Below, piece by piece: positions 22,422-34,758 of a DNA stretch of 46,620 nt (the stretch's first letter is position 1; each line of letters opens with the position of its first letter). The notes beneath the pieces are model-generated. The model searched no databases, had not been told where the DNA came from, and saw only the letters and a program-made list of their open reading frames with translations. The position numbers and the translations under genes were made by a program. The DNA is from Saccoglossus kowalevskii (Eukaryota; Hemichordata; Enteropneusta; Harrimaniidae): the NCBI RefSeq assembly GCF_000003605.2, contig NW_003147278.1:195972-242591 (forward strand), in the 5' to 3' direction.

Positions 22422-22733
22422 ATGACACTGGAAACACATCCAAACATGAGGCATTGGCTTCTTCATAGAAGAGACACGGACGACACAATCAAAACAGAAT
22501 CGGCAGCGAAGTTGCAGCCATTCTATGTCAACATGGTGATATGTGTCATTCGATTTAGTTCATGGATTTCGGGAGAATTTGTGAAATTCACTCAGAACAA
22601 GGAAATACATCGATGGTTACCAAAGAACCCAATTCGACAAAAGGTTAGTTCGCAATTGATGGATCGAATATTGGACGTTTACTCAATTGACCATATGAAT
22701 AAATGTAATAACATATTCTCTAATTATGTATAA
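22422..22733 (+). CDS. Orphan ORF, 103 residues from the first ATG
   Basis: The frame is open from 22323 to 22733, and the first ATG is at 22422 (MTLETHPNMRHWLLHRRDTD). The composition is protein-like (His, Arg and Trp rich, with no low-complexity run) and includes a hydrophobic patch FYVNMVICVIRFSSW and a basic KEIHRWLPKNPIRQK segment. No family was recognised. It lies between the 271-bp-period repeat and MITE copy 4, so it could be a fragment of a larger mobile-element protein or an exon. No convincing splice partner was found. Confidence 0.2.
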   Translation: MTLETHPNMRHWLLHRRDTDDTIKTESAAKLQPFYVNMVICVIRFSSWISGEFVKFTQNKEIHRWLPKNPIRQKVSSQLMDRILDVYSIDHMNKCNNIFSNYV

Positions 22734-22971
22734 TTTAGTGGTTGTATATGCAGGTATATGCAACTCTACAATGTTACTCAAAACTTACTAGAACATATCT
22801 GGTATCATCAACAACTGCCTACATATCCCAACGTAATTACTATGTTCCCATATAACGGTAGACATCATTGTTGCTGGCAAAACAGTAAGTAATAAATAGC
22901 CTGATTGATTGAATCATTGATTTTCGATGTTTTGAATCCATAAAGTGATTTGAAATGTCTCAGTTTGGTTC

Positions 22972-23280
22972 TTAAAGCGCGGTAGTCGTCGCGCTGCGCA
23001 TGTGCGAGATACATGGGTCTCATATAAACAAAGATGGCGTCTTTGACGGTTGCGCAGATCAACGAGTACGAAATTGGACGTTTCCAAGCTTTAATTAAAC
23101 AATTTTCATGTTTCATTGGAAGGTATCGAAGAAGTCACCGGCGGTAATCAGTGCAAGTCGATCCCAGGTCAAACCTCATACTTGTGATTTCCATTTGAAG
23201 AGCGCATTGGATTGTGGGAAAATCAATGTTTATCAACACAAATGTCGCACATGCGCAGCGCGACGACTACCGCGCTTTAA
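22972..23280. mobile_element. TTAA-bounded MITE, copy 4 (309 bp)
   Basis: TTAAAGCGCGGTAGTCGTCG at the left and its exact reverse complement at the right; the terminal inverted repeats are about 36 bp and practically perfect. The interior is closely similar to copy 3. TTAA at both outer edges is compatible with a piggyBac-type target site, but the terminal bases (AGCGCGG) are not the usual CCC of that superfamily. Confidence 0.9.
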
Positions 23281-25680
23281 GCAGAACAGTGACTGTGTGG
23301 GCCACGAATAAACTTCGAACGATCTTCAAGTTACCTGAAACCAGAAATCCGTAACAAATTTACAAAGTCCTTTGATAGATAATTATGGGATTTTTATTTA
23401 ACGTATTTTAACGTCGCATTTAAACTCTGGCATCGCAGAAAAAATCAAAAGTCCATCACGATATATACCTGGATGAGGGGGAATTCTTGCGTCGGGCGAT
23501 TTGCATACCTCAGGGTGCACACGTACGTTGTTGTCCTCGCAAGATCAAATAATGGGTGCTGTATAATGCATTATGCCGACAATTGTTAGGAAAGGTTCTG
23601 CGGTCCATAATACGACCAGAGCCTCCCGTTGGCTTTCAAATATTCTCACTTCCAAATTTAAGGCTTTGTTGTTCTGTTATCATATTTATTAACACATTTT
23701 GAAACACCGTCCTGGTTTCCTTGACAACAAGACCATGAAAATACAGATATCAGAACGCTAAAGTACAACGCCACAATCGCAGCGCAGCATCGTGTTCGGT
23801 ACCGGGTTCATGTGATGCATATACAGGGTGTTTGTTGACTTGAAATTTGAATACCCTGCGCGATGATTATAGCTTTTTGAACACGCCACATAGACTTACA
23901 ATATATATCTTGTACATCTAAAATCACAGTAAAAGGGTTTTGCTATCATAATCACCGCTAGAATGTTACTTTGAAGTAGGTACATGTAACTGAATTCTAA
24001 CAAAGACATCTGTTCTTATGACCACAGTCCCTGACTGTGTCATGATATACCACTTCGACGTATTACTTATACGTACACTGTGCTGTATTTATTCAAAACA
24101 GTGTTCCCCTTAGTAAGTTGATGATTAATATAGCTGGTGTCACGTGCATCAATCTATTTACAATGGCAGTATGGTACAGTTCGTACTTGATTTAACAAAC
24201 AGAATAGCCATGCCTGGGGACGAGTCAATGTGTGACGTCATTTAATCTTCTGTTGTAGGTAGCTTTTGATCAGTGTATCAAGGCACGCACTGGTACAAAG
24301 GACATGATTGGAGGATGGCCAATTGTTCGGTTACAGGGGTCGCGGTGACCTATATATGTTTTTAATGTTTCTTGCGCGTTCTTGAAGTTTTTTTCTGTGA
24401 CATTGAAAATTGAGTGTTCCCTAGAAATAATAACGAATGTCCGCATGCGCCTTAACGATTGCTTCGGAGATGGGACAATTTTGAGACTTCTTTGTTGTTT
24501 TACATTGGGAGGGGGTAGGGTCATCTCAATCAATTACAATACGTATTGCACCCCTATTCCCTCGTGCGTTTACGGGATTGACCCCGAGATGTTCGTTATT
24601 GTAAGCTGTCGTCATTTGGTTCGGTTTATTTTCTCCCCTGACGATAAAGTTTTCGACGACTATAATCAATATTAGCGTACAGGAAATAATCAGCAGTAAG
24701 CTAAACTTATTTGACAAACTATAAGTATAAATCTATCTTTGAAATTCGAATAAATCTGGTTTAAGGTAAAATCTGGATAATAGATTGTCTAGACTATTTT
24801 TCGATGAACGTGACGAGTAATGACACTGTATGGGAATATAATACTGTAGACCAAAATGGCTGCCGAGATCTCGTTGATATCGAGATTGCCACGAGACTGT
24901 TTTGTCCCCCAAATAGAGTTTTATTCTCTCTTATCGTGACTTCCACTGTTTCAATTATCATGGTCACATATTTCATTGGAACAGTAGAGGCGAACACGGT
25001 AGAGAACATAACACAAGTTGAGAGGCAAAACGTGGCTCCCTAGACAGCAGTCTCGTTCTCAACGAGAACTCGTCGGTCATTTGTAGTCTGTTAATGACTA
25101 TACAATTACGGTATAATAAACAAATACAAAATTTACGCTAGAATTATGTAACTATTTGTGAGAGGGGGCGTATTTCGCTCGGAAAAAGTTATGCGGCCAA
25201 AATTAGTCATTATTGGGCTTGATGGCCTGTAATGAACTTATATATATAGCGCCCAAATCCATAACAATGCCCTGTCCGTAAGTGTTGTAATTTATTGCCC
25301 CTGGCTGGTTAATTGGGCATAATGCCGAGTCGATTAAACCATCTCAACTCCGCAGGGGTTCATACATTCTAGGCTGCCATGCACAGAGTTGTTTTGTGGA
25401 AGATTAAAAAGAGTAGATTTTATCGTTTCGAACTAGGTTGCCCTAATATGTGGAATGCCATAATTTCTTCTGAAATATAAATAAAACTATGACAATGGTA
25501 TATCAGTCATACTATCATTTGGAGATCAAAACATTTTCGGCAATCTCTTCATCTGATGGGTCCGATAAAAGGATTAGACGTGTACTGTTAAACGTAAATA
25601 AGATATCATAATGCAACAAAGAAGTGTATGTTTTTAAGATCTGTGTTCATTCCCTATGCCCATTGTTAGTCATTAGATAC
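23281..25680. other. Non-coding upstream interval of the first P450 gene
   Basis: No gene is firmly supported. A stretch at 24255-24350 resembles 25880-25960 just upstream of the P450 start (shared AATTGTTC-GTT and GGTCGCG-TTACCT-like blocks). A short membrane-protein-like ORF is listed separately. Confidence 0.4.
24804..25043 (+). CDS. Possible small single-pass membrane protein
   Basis: A 79-residue ATG-initiated frame: MNVTSNDTVWEYNTVDQNGC, then one hydrophobic span (VLFSLIVTSTVSIIMVTYFI, residues about 39-58) and a polar tail. NVT and NDT near the start are possible N-glycosylation sites. No family was recognised and no introns were detected. Such a frame can arise by chance, and there is no TATA box or poly(A) signal tightly linked to it. 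Confidence 0.2.
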   Translation: MNVTSNDTVWEYNTVDQNGCRDLVDIEIATRLFCPPNRVLFSLIVTSTVSIIMVTYFIGTVEANTVENITQVERQNVAP

Positions 25681-25732
25681 ATTATTCCATTGGCCGAATG
25701 TGACGTTTACCAACCCCCGCGTAGAGGGATAC

Positions 25733-25737
25733 TATAA
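25733..25737 (+). promoter_or_regulatory. Candidate TATA motif upstream of the first P450
   Basis: ACTATAAGCC at 25731-25740, with an inverted CCAAT motif (CCATTGG) about 45 bp upstream. It would imply a leader of roughly 240 nt before the ATG at 26007, so the assignment is tentative. Confidence 0.25.
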
Positions 25738-26006
25738 GCCGACAATGTTTTTGTAGTGTCTGCAATCGCACATACCTGACAAATATATAGCCAGGCCTGG
25801 AGAAGACTTTGGTTTGTCATGTCCCATCGAGCCCTTGTTATAAGCCTTTGTTGTATATGGCTTTTGTTAATATTATTGTTTAGTATATCGAGGCACTCAT
25901 AAGTGTAAAGAGCGGGTTGCAAAGATAAGCAATTGTTCAGTTTTAAGGTCGCGTTTACCTGCATGTTATCTGTTGCACTTGGTTACGTGAGTTGATGTTT
26001 ACAGAG

Positions 26007-29000
26007 ATGGCCTCGGACGCTGCGTTGCCATATTTGCAAGCTATCGTCTTTCTGATTACAGTGGCTATTCTTGCATTTTCCCTATCATTGCGTCGTCGAA
26101 AGCGCAATCTCCCACCAGGGCCGGCAGGATGGCCTCTGATTGGATGTCTTTTGCAATGTGGCTCGCAAGTTCCGTTGAAGTTTCACGAATGGTCGAGAAA
26201 ATATGGCAACGTAATGAGCCTGCAACTCGGATCGCAGTTGGTAATCGTGCTCAGCAGCTATGACGTCATCAAGGAAGCATTCGTGAAGAATTCGAATATA
26301 TTTTCTAGCAGGCCGAAGTCTTATGCAGTCGCACGCGTTACTAAAGAAAAGGGTAAGCACTCTTTACTTGTCTCAGTACAACTCTCATAAAAAATACTAT
26401 GCTCTGATCGCTTTTATTTAGATGGCTTGAAAACTTATGCTGATGTACTAAATATTCAGTGTCTGGATTTCCCATGCATTTCCCCCCAAATCCGGAGTAT
26501 GCATACTAATCTTGTATTGTCATAATTGTTGCACCATTTACTCCTTTCAACCTTTGCATAATTATGAGTGGAGTTATTTGCAGCGGGGGCAAGACTATGC
26601 CTGAATTTTCGCAAATCCTCCCTTTAAGTTAGTTAGTTACGTCAGATGCAGATATAATACTGACTAATGCATACTAACACGACTAATCAGGTCGTCGCGT
26701 ACACGTAAACCTAGGGTGCTCAACTTGTATGAAATGCTACGCTGTAAAAAATGGCCAGGGAGTTAAACTGTAAATCTCACCCACCCACCCACCCCCGTTT
26801 TTCATGTCAATTACACTCAAGCGATAAAACTGTGTGGGATGTAAAATTGAAATATACACGGATGCATCAACTCTCTGTGGCACATACTCTGGTATAAACG
26901 TTATGGTGGCCGAGATACTTTCTCTGATAAAAGTGGTCAAACGATTATTTAGTCATTTACAATAAAATCCGAATTTTTGTTAGGTTAGCATATATTGAAA
27001 ATGTAGGACAACGTATGTATGGATGGAGACACGGGATTATGCAACCATTCACTCCGAAACAAATATAGCAAAACACTGGCGTCAACGAATAAACAAAGTC
27101 GAAGGTTGTAAATTGAAAGCAACAGTTTGTATATGTGTTCATGTTTGTTTGTTTTTCAAAAAAGCTAACCCACAATAATGTCACAAAAGCAGTTCCTTTT
27201 GCGATTTCACAAGCTCTCTTTGCATATTCCAAACACAACTCCACTATTTACAGATGTCGTGAAATTGAAAACTCGAAGAAGTAGATTACATCAAGTTTGT
27301 CTGTGTGATTTGAAAAATTCGTTCAAACTAATGGAATTAAAGATGAATCGCTATATTAAGATAATCATTTCTCACAACAAACTGACATGATACAACGTTT
27401 TTGTACGTTTTTAGGCTACAAGTTGGAATATGTTTAAAATGTATTCTTACTTAATATTGTTTATTTTTAAAATTGAAACTCTTTTAAAGAAATAGAGAGC
27501 TCGCTCTCAAAATCAAAATAGTTGCAAGGATCCATTCATTGTGTTTGATGAGAGTTGGAATGTGCTCACCGATTCACAGCTCATTGTTTGATTTTTACGT
27601 CAATTACTGCTAAATTCAAATTATTTTGACCGTCCTGCAGGACATGATAAGTTGACAACGTCTGTTAAATCAGAGGCGGCGGCACGTAATTCGGTATGAG
27701 GGGTCTAGATCTGCTCACTAACCTTACTAGGGGGTCCGGGGCATGCTCCCCTTAAAATATTTGAAATCTAGACCCTCTGAAACGATATTTCCTGCATTTT
27801 GAGGGGCAAATTTTGCTGACACAGGGGTTTCAGCTTGATTTTGGAAGGGCGACACCTCTGCGCCCCCCCTCCCCCGCCACCGCCACTGTAAATCCAAACT
27901 CTCTATGACTGACATGTTATCCCCCAAATTTCAACTGATTTCGTTTCACGTCAGATGTTGGAATGAAATGAAAACAAAGTAACAGGTGCTGGCGGCATAA
28001 GAACAGAATTAAAACGTACTAAATGTGTATATACTTTATTTTTCCCATACACATAAAAATTGGCAAAACCATTTCTTACACTTAAAGCCGTGTTATAATA
28101 CCGTGTTATTAAACAACTACCGTCCAATATTGATCATGCTAGTATTTAGGTTTTGGGAAGACATTATCCTTGATACGTTCTATAAATATCTTACTGGCCA
28201 TGGCTATTGCGCAGTCAGGCCCAGTTAGGTTTTAAAAAGCGTCACTCTTATGAGACGTCTTTGAATCATCCTGTTTCTATTCAGGCTTCGACCATGCAAG
28301 GCAGTGAGTTGGTGGGTTCAATATTATCGTATTTTCGCAAAGCTAGCTACCATGTATATCAACACTTCATAATTTTACAAGAAGTTTGTTAGTCTGGGCA
28401 TTCCCTCCTCAGGGTTCAATTTTAGAAGCACTCTTTCTTTTATTGTTTATTAATGACATGCCATTAGATGTTAGTCATTCACAAGATATGTATACCAACC
28501 ACACATTAGCAAAAACGGCACCAGAGTTAAAATATTACCGACTGTACATATTGTCTGATTGCATAAATGTGTCGTGCGACTTTTTGTGTTGATGTGCAGA
28601 AAAAAAAAACGACCCGAATGTACATGGCACAGGAATGCCTACTAAGTTGCAACTTGTTGCATTCCGTTCCCAATTAACTGTTACACTCAGTCAGTAAATG
28701 ACATCTAAAGTACAATAATGTGACGTCGTTTAATTCTGTGTATTACAAAGTTTGTGCCATTTTTATCCCATAGGTATTAACACACCGTGGGTAAAATGGA
28801 AACACACTCACAAATTTATCAGCAAGACCTTTCGGGAATTCGGCTTAGGAAAACAAATAATGGCGGAACGAGTCAGAACAGAAGGGGATATTTTAGTCGA
28901 GTATATCGACAGCAGAAGCAACACACCAATAAACCTCAAACACGTGTTTGCAAACGCAGTATCCAACATCACCTGTTCGATGCTATTTGGGAAACGATTC

Positions 29001-31345
29001 GATTATGAAGACCCTGATTTCAAACTTTTGCTGCAAATGTCCAACCAGAATGTCGTGACGATGATGCAAGCGAGTGTTCTCACGTTCTTCCCATTTCTGT
29101 GGTACCTGCCGACCCAAGTTAAACGAAACTTTATTACTGCTCAATCGGAACTGGTTTCGTATATGAAACAGAAAATTATCGAACGTCGCGAACAATTCAC
29201 AGGAGAAGAACCGGAAAATATTATCGATGCATTTTTTCTCGAAGATAAGGAGGCTGAATGGGATGATGATAAGATAATAGAATTAGTACACACGGTAAAA
29301 GGGATCTTCATTGCCGGGACAGACAGCACTGCCGCTACCCTACTGTGGGCCATCCTCTACCTCGTCCTCCACCAAGAGATTCAAGATCGATGCTACTCTG
29401 AGATCGTCAAGGCCATTGGTTATGAGAGGCATCCTGAGATAGCCGATAGAGCAAGTCTTCCTTACGTGGATGCTACGTGTTTGGAGGTATTTCGCTGTTC
29501 TACAGTGGGACCGCTGGGTTTTCCTCGTTCCGCGAGCGAGGATGCGAATCTGTGTGGGTACCACATCCCTAAAGACGCCATCGTCATGGCCAGCGTCTGG
29601 TCCGTGCACATGGATGAAAACCGTTGGTACAACCCACGCGAATTCAATCCCGGACGTTTTCTCGACGACGACGGTAATGTCATTAACAGGAAATCTATTA
29701 TACCATTCGGGCTAGGTGAGTTAACGAATGAACCTGCAATGTGTTGTGTTAGTAGGCACGTTGCGTTAAGTTATTCACACCAGTTCGAATTCGTGCATAA
29801 ATGGGAACAAATTAAGTAACGAAGAAACAACATTAAATACGAAACAATCTGTAGAATAAAAAGTCGGGCCAAGTAATTGATGGTCTGTCTATATACACTG
29901 GCAACGGTAGAAGAATTTGTGAGGCTTCAGATTGAACACAAATATCACAAAATTGTGGCCTTATTCCCGTAACTACTAACCAATCAACGTTCTTATTTAT
30001 TGTACAAATGACCTGCCTTCATCATTATAATAAAAAACGGGTCTTCGAAATGTAGGAAAACGTTTGTAAACAATGGAAGTTAGATATAAATATTGCAAAA
30101 AAAATGATCATGTTATTTAAATGTATATTATTTAAAAAATATATTGAAAACAAATAGCATATAACTTGAGAATAAACTGACCATATAGGTATTTAGGACG
30201 GGTACATTTATTAGAGCTATGAGGGCATTCTTCAAAATAAAACAAATACTATGTTCAGAAAATAATATTCAAATTTTGGGATAGAATAAAAAAAATGGAA
30301 AAAAATACACTATTTTCAGAAGCTTGTCGTTCAAATATTCATCTTGGGAAAAGAAATACACACAACTGGACAACAGGTGTAAAAAAAGAAAACATCTTAC
30401 CACATTTAAATATGAACATAACCTTGGAGTGTGAAGACCAGCTTCAGAACACTCAAAATTGTTCACAATCTACAGTGGAGAAACGGTTTATGATGATAAT
30501 AAAGATACAGAACACAAACATACAAGCTACGTACATATAGATTATTAAAAACAAAAGTCACAATAACACAGAAATAATAGCATTTGTCCAGTCTATGATT
30601 TTAAAAAAATAGAACGAAGAACATATCGTGATTAGATGTAAACAATGCAGAGACAAGGAAACATGGTATTCTTGCTAACCAATACGATTGATAGACAGAT
30701 TATATATATAATTTACCAACTTCTGTTTCACGCAAATAAAAAAAAAAACAGTTCACTGGCCGACTGCTTTTGATACGTTCACAATCTTTGAACAATTATT
30801 GTCTTTATTATCATGCTCAAGGGTTATTGTACTTTAATCTTAAATCCCAAATAAGGATATGATTTCAACAAAGGAGTAACATTTACATGGACGGTGAAGG
30901 TCCAAATCGGTTTCGTTCTAAACATCTGCTATTTGGAGAATTTTTTTCGTTGATATAAGATATTAATTTAGTCATTATTCGTTTGATGAAGTTTGCACTG
31001 AGCTACTGGTATGTAATGATAATGCACACGATATGAAAGTGCAGAGAAATCCCGACGTTCACAATCTGCGATAAATAAAAGTCCACTAACATAGATTCAA
31101 TATCAATGCTCAATATATGCTCAGATTTCATGAAAAAAAAAATTATTCTATCATTTTTTGTAGGTCCGCGTGATTGCAGTGGTTCTGACCTCGCTCGCAT
31201 GCAGATATTTGTATTCATAACACGATTATTGCAACGATTCAGATTCATTCTACCGCCAGACTCTCCCGTGCCCTCAATGGACGGCACGTTTGGTATGGCG
31301 CACTTGCCGGATCAGTATGAAGTGTTGGCGCTTCCGCGTCACTGA
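26007..31345 (+). CDS. CYP2-clan cytochrome P450, three coding exons, 489 aa
   Basis: A heme-thiolate monooxygenase anchored in the ER membrane; substrate unknown. Exons: 26007-26352, 28774-29715, 31164-31345; both introns are phase 1 with GTAAGC and GTGAGT donors. Residues 7-28 form the membrane anchor, followed by RRRKR and the LPPGP hinge (35-39). The I-helix oxygen-activation motif AGTDST is at 296-301, ExxR (EVFR) at 353-356, FNPGRF at 406-411, and the heme loop FGLGPRDCSG has its axial Cys at 434. Length is normal for the clan. The ATG at 26007 has a better context than the in-frame ATG at 25995. Odd point: helix C reads W124-K-H-T-H128, where nearly all P450s and its neighbour have WxxxR. 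No AATAAA lies close downstream. Intron 1 (2.4 kb) contains two mobile-element remnants. The frame is intact, so it is probably functional. Confidence 0.92.
27671..27888. mobile_element. Small TIR element in P450 intron 1 (218 bp)
   Basis: Ends CAGAGGCGGCGGCAC and, inverted, CAGTGGCGGTGGCGG. TAAAT directly flanks both sides (27666-27670 and 27889-27893). The CAG(A/T)GGCGG terminus resembles hAT-type MITEs, though the apparent 5-bp duplication is shorter than the 8 bp typical of hAT. No coding potential. Confidence 0.65.
28095..28595 (+). pseudogene. Dead non-LTR reverse-transcriptase fragment in P450 intron 1
   Basis: Three overlapping frames align in order to a Jockey/CR1-type reverse transcriptase: NNYRPI, then QLGFKKRHSYETSL, LVGSILSYFRKASYHV and PPQGSILEALFLLLFINDMP. 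Catalytic aspartates are lost (the F-x-D motif reads SYFRKA; the Y-A-D-D position reads YTNH). At least two frameshifts and stops interrupt it. It lies in the sense direction within intron 1, just upstream of exon 2. Confidence 0.85.
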
Positions 31346-34300
31346 ATGGCAGCATCGCCGGAGATTTGAACAGTTACGGCTGAGAACCTCAAATCATACA
31401 CTTCTTCAGTTCTACAACTTGATCATGTTAAAGTTAAACGCTTTGCAAACTTTTATGTTCTTTTCTTTAATGTCTTTGTTACTTTTTGACCAAATGGATA
31501 TACCTATACGTTCCCATTGGCTATAGTTTTTGATCGTTTTTTAGAAAAAAATATAGAAAAAATAATACGGACAATATTTTTTGAAAAGTTGAATTTGACG
31601 ATCAGAGCGTTAAGCCACGCTAACGTCACTCATGACTTACCGCGTTAATATCGTTATTCACGTGAACGAGGAAGTTATATTTATGTCGGCGTTTGTTCAT
31701 TCGTTTACCTGTATGGCTATCATCTGGCAAACTCGCAAAGGAAAAGACAAGTTTTAATGATATTTTTGAGGCGGGCATGCTCTTGAGTAAAAAAAAACCC
31801 AACCCTTTAGATTTTGGGAAACTGCGGGATCCTGTTGTTATAAGACGACACATTTACAATGTGGTAGATATATTAGTACATTGTGAGATATGGGTTTGAA
31901 AATACGGCACATCGGACGTGGTTTTCTTGTATACTGGTGAAATAATATATTTAAAAAAGTAGTTACAGACCCGGGGTTACAGATTTTGTACTTTGGGTTT
32001 CTTTCAATTGGAGTAATTGATAACATCATAATTTATGAATTGATTAGCAAAGCTGGTAGGGACGTTGGAATCGAAGCACATAATGAAAACGCAGAATTGT
32101 TTAATTACCACTTTGGTTACAATATGGAGGGAGACAAACGACTACTGTTGTGCATTTCAACTGTAGCCATAAACATTACAAAAACACAATTCTTCTGATT
32201 GCTACAGCCGTTATATTTATTAACAATTAAAAAGGCTCTGATTTCATAAACGGTTCACATTTAGTAAAATATTATTTTATTGGAATGGAAAAAAAATCAA
32301 AAAAGTCGAACAACATAATTATGACCAATAAAATACCCACTTCCAAATATTTGTTGTTTATGGAAATGTCTAATTTTGGGAAAAGTGTTGAATATTATCA
32401 AATCTGAAACTCATCGGCCTTAATTTGCTCTCTGTTTCTTGTACGACTTGAATTGTGACAACACCATATCGGTGTTTTGCCGTAGAATGTTAGGTATGTA
32501 TGAAATAAGTGTTAAAATTTAGAAAATTGCTTAACCAGTATGTTCAATATGCCATGACACGCTTATAAACCCTCAAATAAGTGGCCAATTGAAACGTCAA
32601 GACATCGATAGCTTACATTTAGTATCTATTTACCAACATACACGATTATTTGTCATTTTGTGTTAAACGCCTGCGCAATAAACAATGTATCGTCGTAACA
32701 TATATCGAAATCTTGGCAATCACAGTTTTCATATGATTAATACTAATATTTTTACCGGGCGATATGTATCAGACACGATGTAGCATTGAGGTAAATTATC
32801 AGGTTACCATTCGCTGACTGTGTACCTCAAATGTATTGTTACAAATATGACATATATACCATGGTAATGTTAGAGCGAACTGGTTGAATTATATTAATGA
32901 AAATAATGACTTAATAAAAAAAAAATTCCCCAGGTTTGTTCAACACATTGCCCGCTGACTCCCCCCCCCCCATTGATTTTGAACTCTCTGTGAAGGCTTT
33001 TAATGTTAATGTAGTGTCTGTGAAGAATATACTTGATAATTAATTTCCATTTACGATATTCTCGCTTTATTACTAAACATATAACTATAGCAATTCATAT
33101 TTTCAAGAAATTGAGGTGTGGGGCAATACGATTGGCCTCATTTGCTCGTGGAATAAATGTATAATGAAACAAACACTACAGATTGTTTTCACGATTGGGG
33201 CGTTTCCGGATGTTGTGCAGTCCAAGGTTGTGCGATACGTAGTATAATGTTCTATATTGTAAGCATAATGGTTCAGCAATAACTAATTCAATATGCACTT
33301 TGCCACAGAATTGTAGGTAATGTAGGATGATTTAACGCCCCAGAACGGCTCGTCCATAGAATTGTTCCTCGCAGATATATTTCATAACTAAATCTCGCAT
33401 GCAAACATTAGATTATATATATATATATAATATATATATAAAACTTCTCAAATACATTTTTTTGCGTAGCCACATAACAGACAGTATTAAGGCATACGTA
33501 TGCTCTCAATGTCAATACAAAGTATTTTCGTTTTCTATTATTCAAGTCCTCACTGTGTTCGCCCCTAGTAAGGCTATGCCGGAGGTTTGCCTTTAGTTGA
33601 AACTGTCTATGTTTTCACAATGAAAGGCAAAATAGAAAGTGCTTTAAATGCGTTACCAAACAAATATGCTATATCAACGTGTGGTGACTATAATACACAT
33701 ATGAAACATGTAGACAACTACGTTTGTGAATGACGTCACTAAACACTAAGAAAGTAATTAATTATTTATGAAGTTGTCGGTCCGGACAAACAAAAACTAA
33801 AAACGTATTTATAAATGTTGTATGTTGAAATAATTTAGCTAGGGCTTTAGTAATGCAATACACACGCTTGTAATTAACATCCAATCACCGAAAGGCCACA
33901 GCAAAGTAACGCGGTTTGGATTGCAAATATGGGTATTGTCTGCGCATGATGTTGATTGGATGATTGTTGGATCTGCTTTTAATAACGTTCTATCTTTGGT
34001 AGGGTGTCAAAAATGATATATATGTTTAGTTAAATTGTATGTATTATATTTGTAGTTGCTGTGTATTTTTCTCCTGGTGACACAAATCTGTTTACACAAA
34101 CTCGTGTTGTCTGCCTTACCTGACGTGACTCCATCTGTGAGGGCGCACTAACTACAACGACCATTAGTAAAGGTTTCACACCAGTGAAATTGCATGCTTT
34201 AACGTTTGAAAAAAACAGAACGTGCAACGCTATATTATTTATGTGAATAAATTTCTGGTTTAGACAATAGAATAAACAATTTGATTCGGTTTTAAAAACG

Positions 34301-34530
34301 TGGGTTGAAATGTATAACACAGTGTAAATAATTACCATGCTATTTTGGAGTGTTTTGATGTTATATTTCGATCATCCGGTGCTGCTTGGATGGTAAAATA
34401 GACAACGTCGACTATCATTACATAGACTTAAAGTAAATAAATTTAATCTGAGATGGACAGAGTGTCTGTAATTGTGTCGTTCGAACTCAGTCTTTGTGTT
34501 TTGTTATTTTTCTAAGTAGCATTGTAAAAC

Positions 34531-34758
34531 TTGGTCCGTGTTTCATCATTAATGTTCCGTGGTCTGTATACAATTTCAAGAACAATTGTTGAGAACAAAA
34601 CTATATACAATGTTCTAAAAGGTTTAAATACAATGTCACTTTTAGGAAAACAACGAAAAGTCCGGCAATGGAGATTTATGGTTGGCCGAGAAGCACTAAT
34701 TGTTTTTTGGGTGTACATATGCAGCGAACTGTTTGTCAGAAATCCAAAGTTTAATTGA
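34531..34758 (+). other. Short ORF sharing VYICSELFV with the ORF at 1.6 kb
   Basis: A 75-codon open frame whose first codon is TTG; the first ATG in frame is at 34552. The sequence is basic in its middle (GKQRKVRQWRFMVGRE) and then hydrophobic (ALIVFWVYIC), ending SELFVRNPKFN. The block VYICSELFV is identical to that at 1.6 kb with only synonymous base changes, including a Ser TCA/AGC exchange. Function unknown. Confidence 0.2.

Noticed and set aside
24526-24717. Minus-strand frame with a signal-peptide-like start (SNKFSLLLIISCTLILIIVV)
   Set aside because: Its first codon is TTG and there is no upstream in-frame ATG; the first ATG lies after the hydrophobic stretch. No splice acceptor that would supply a start was convincing.
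34470-34492. GTTCGAACTC, B-box-like
   Set aside because: No A box at the right distance and no acceptor stem.
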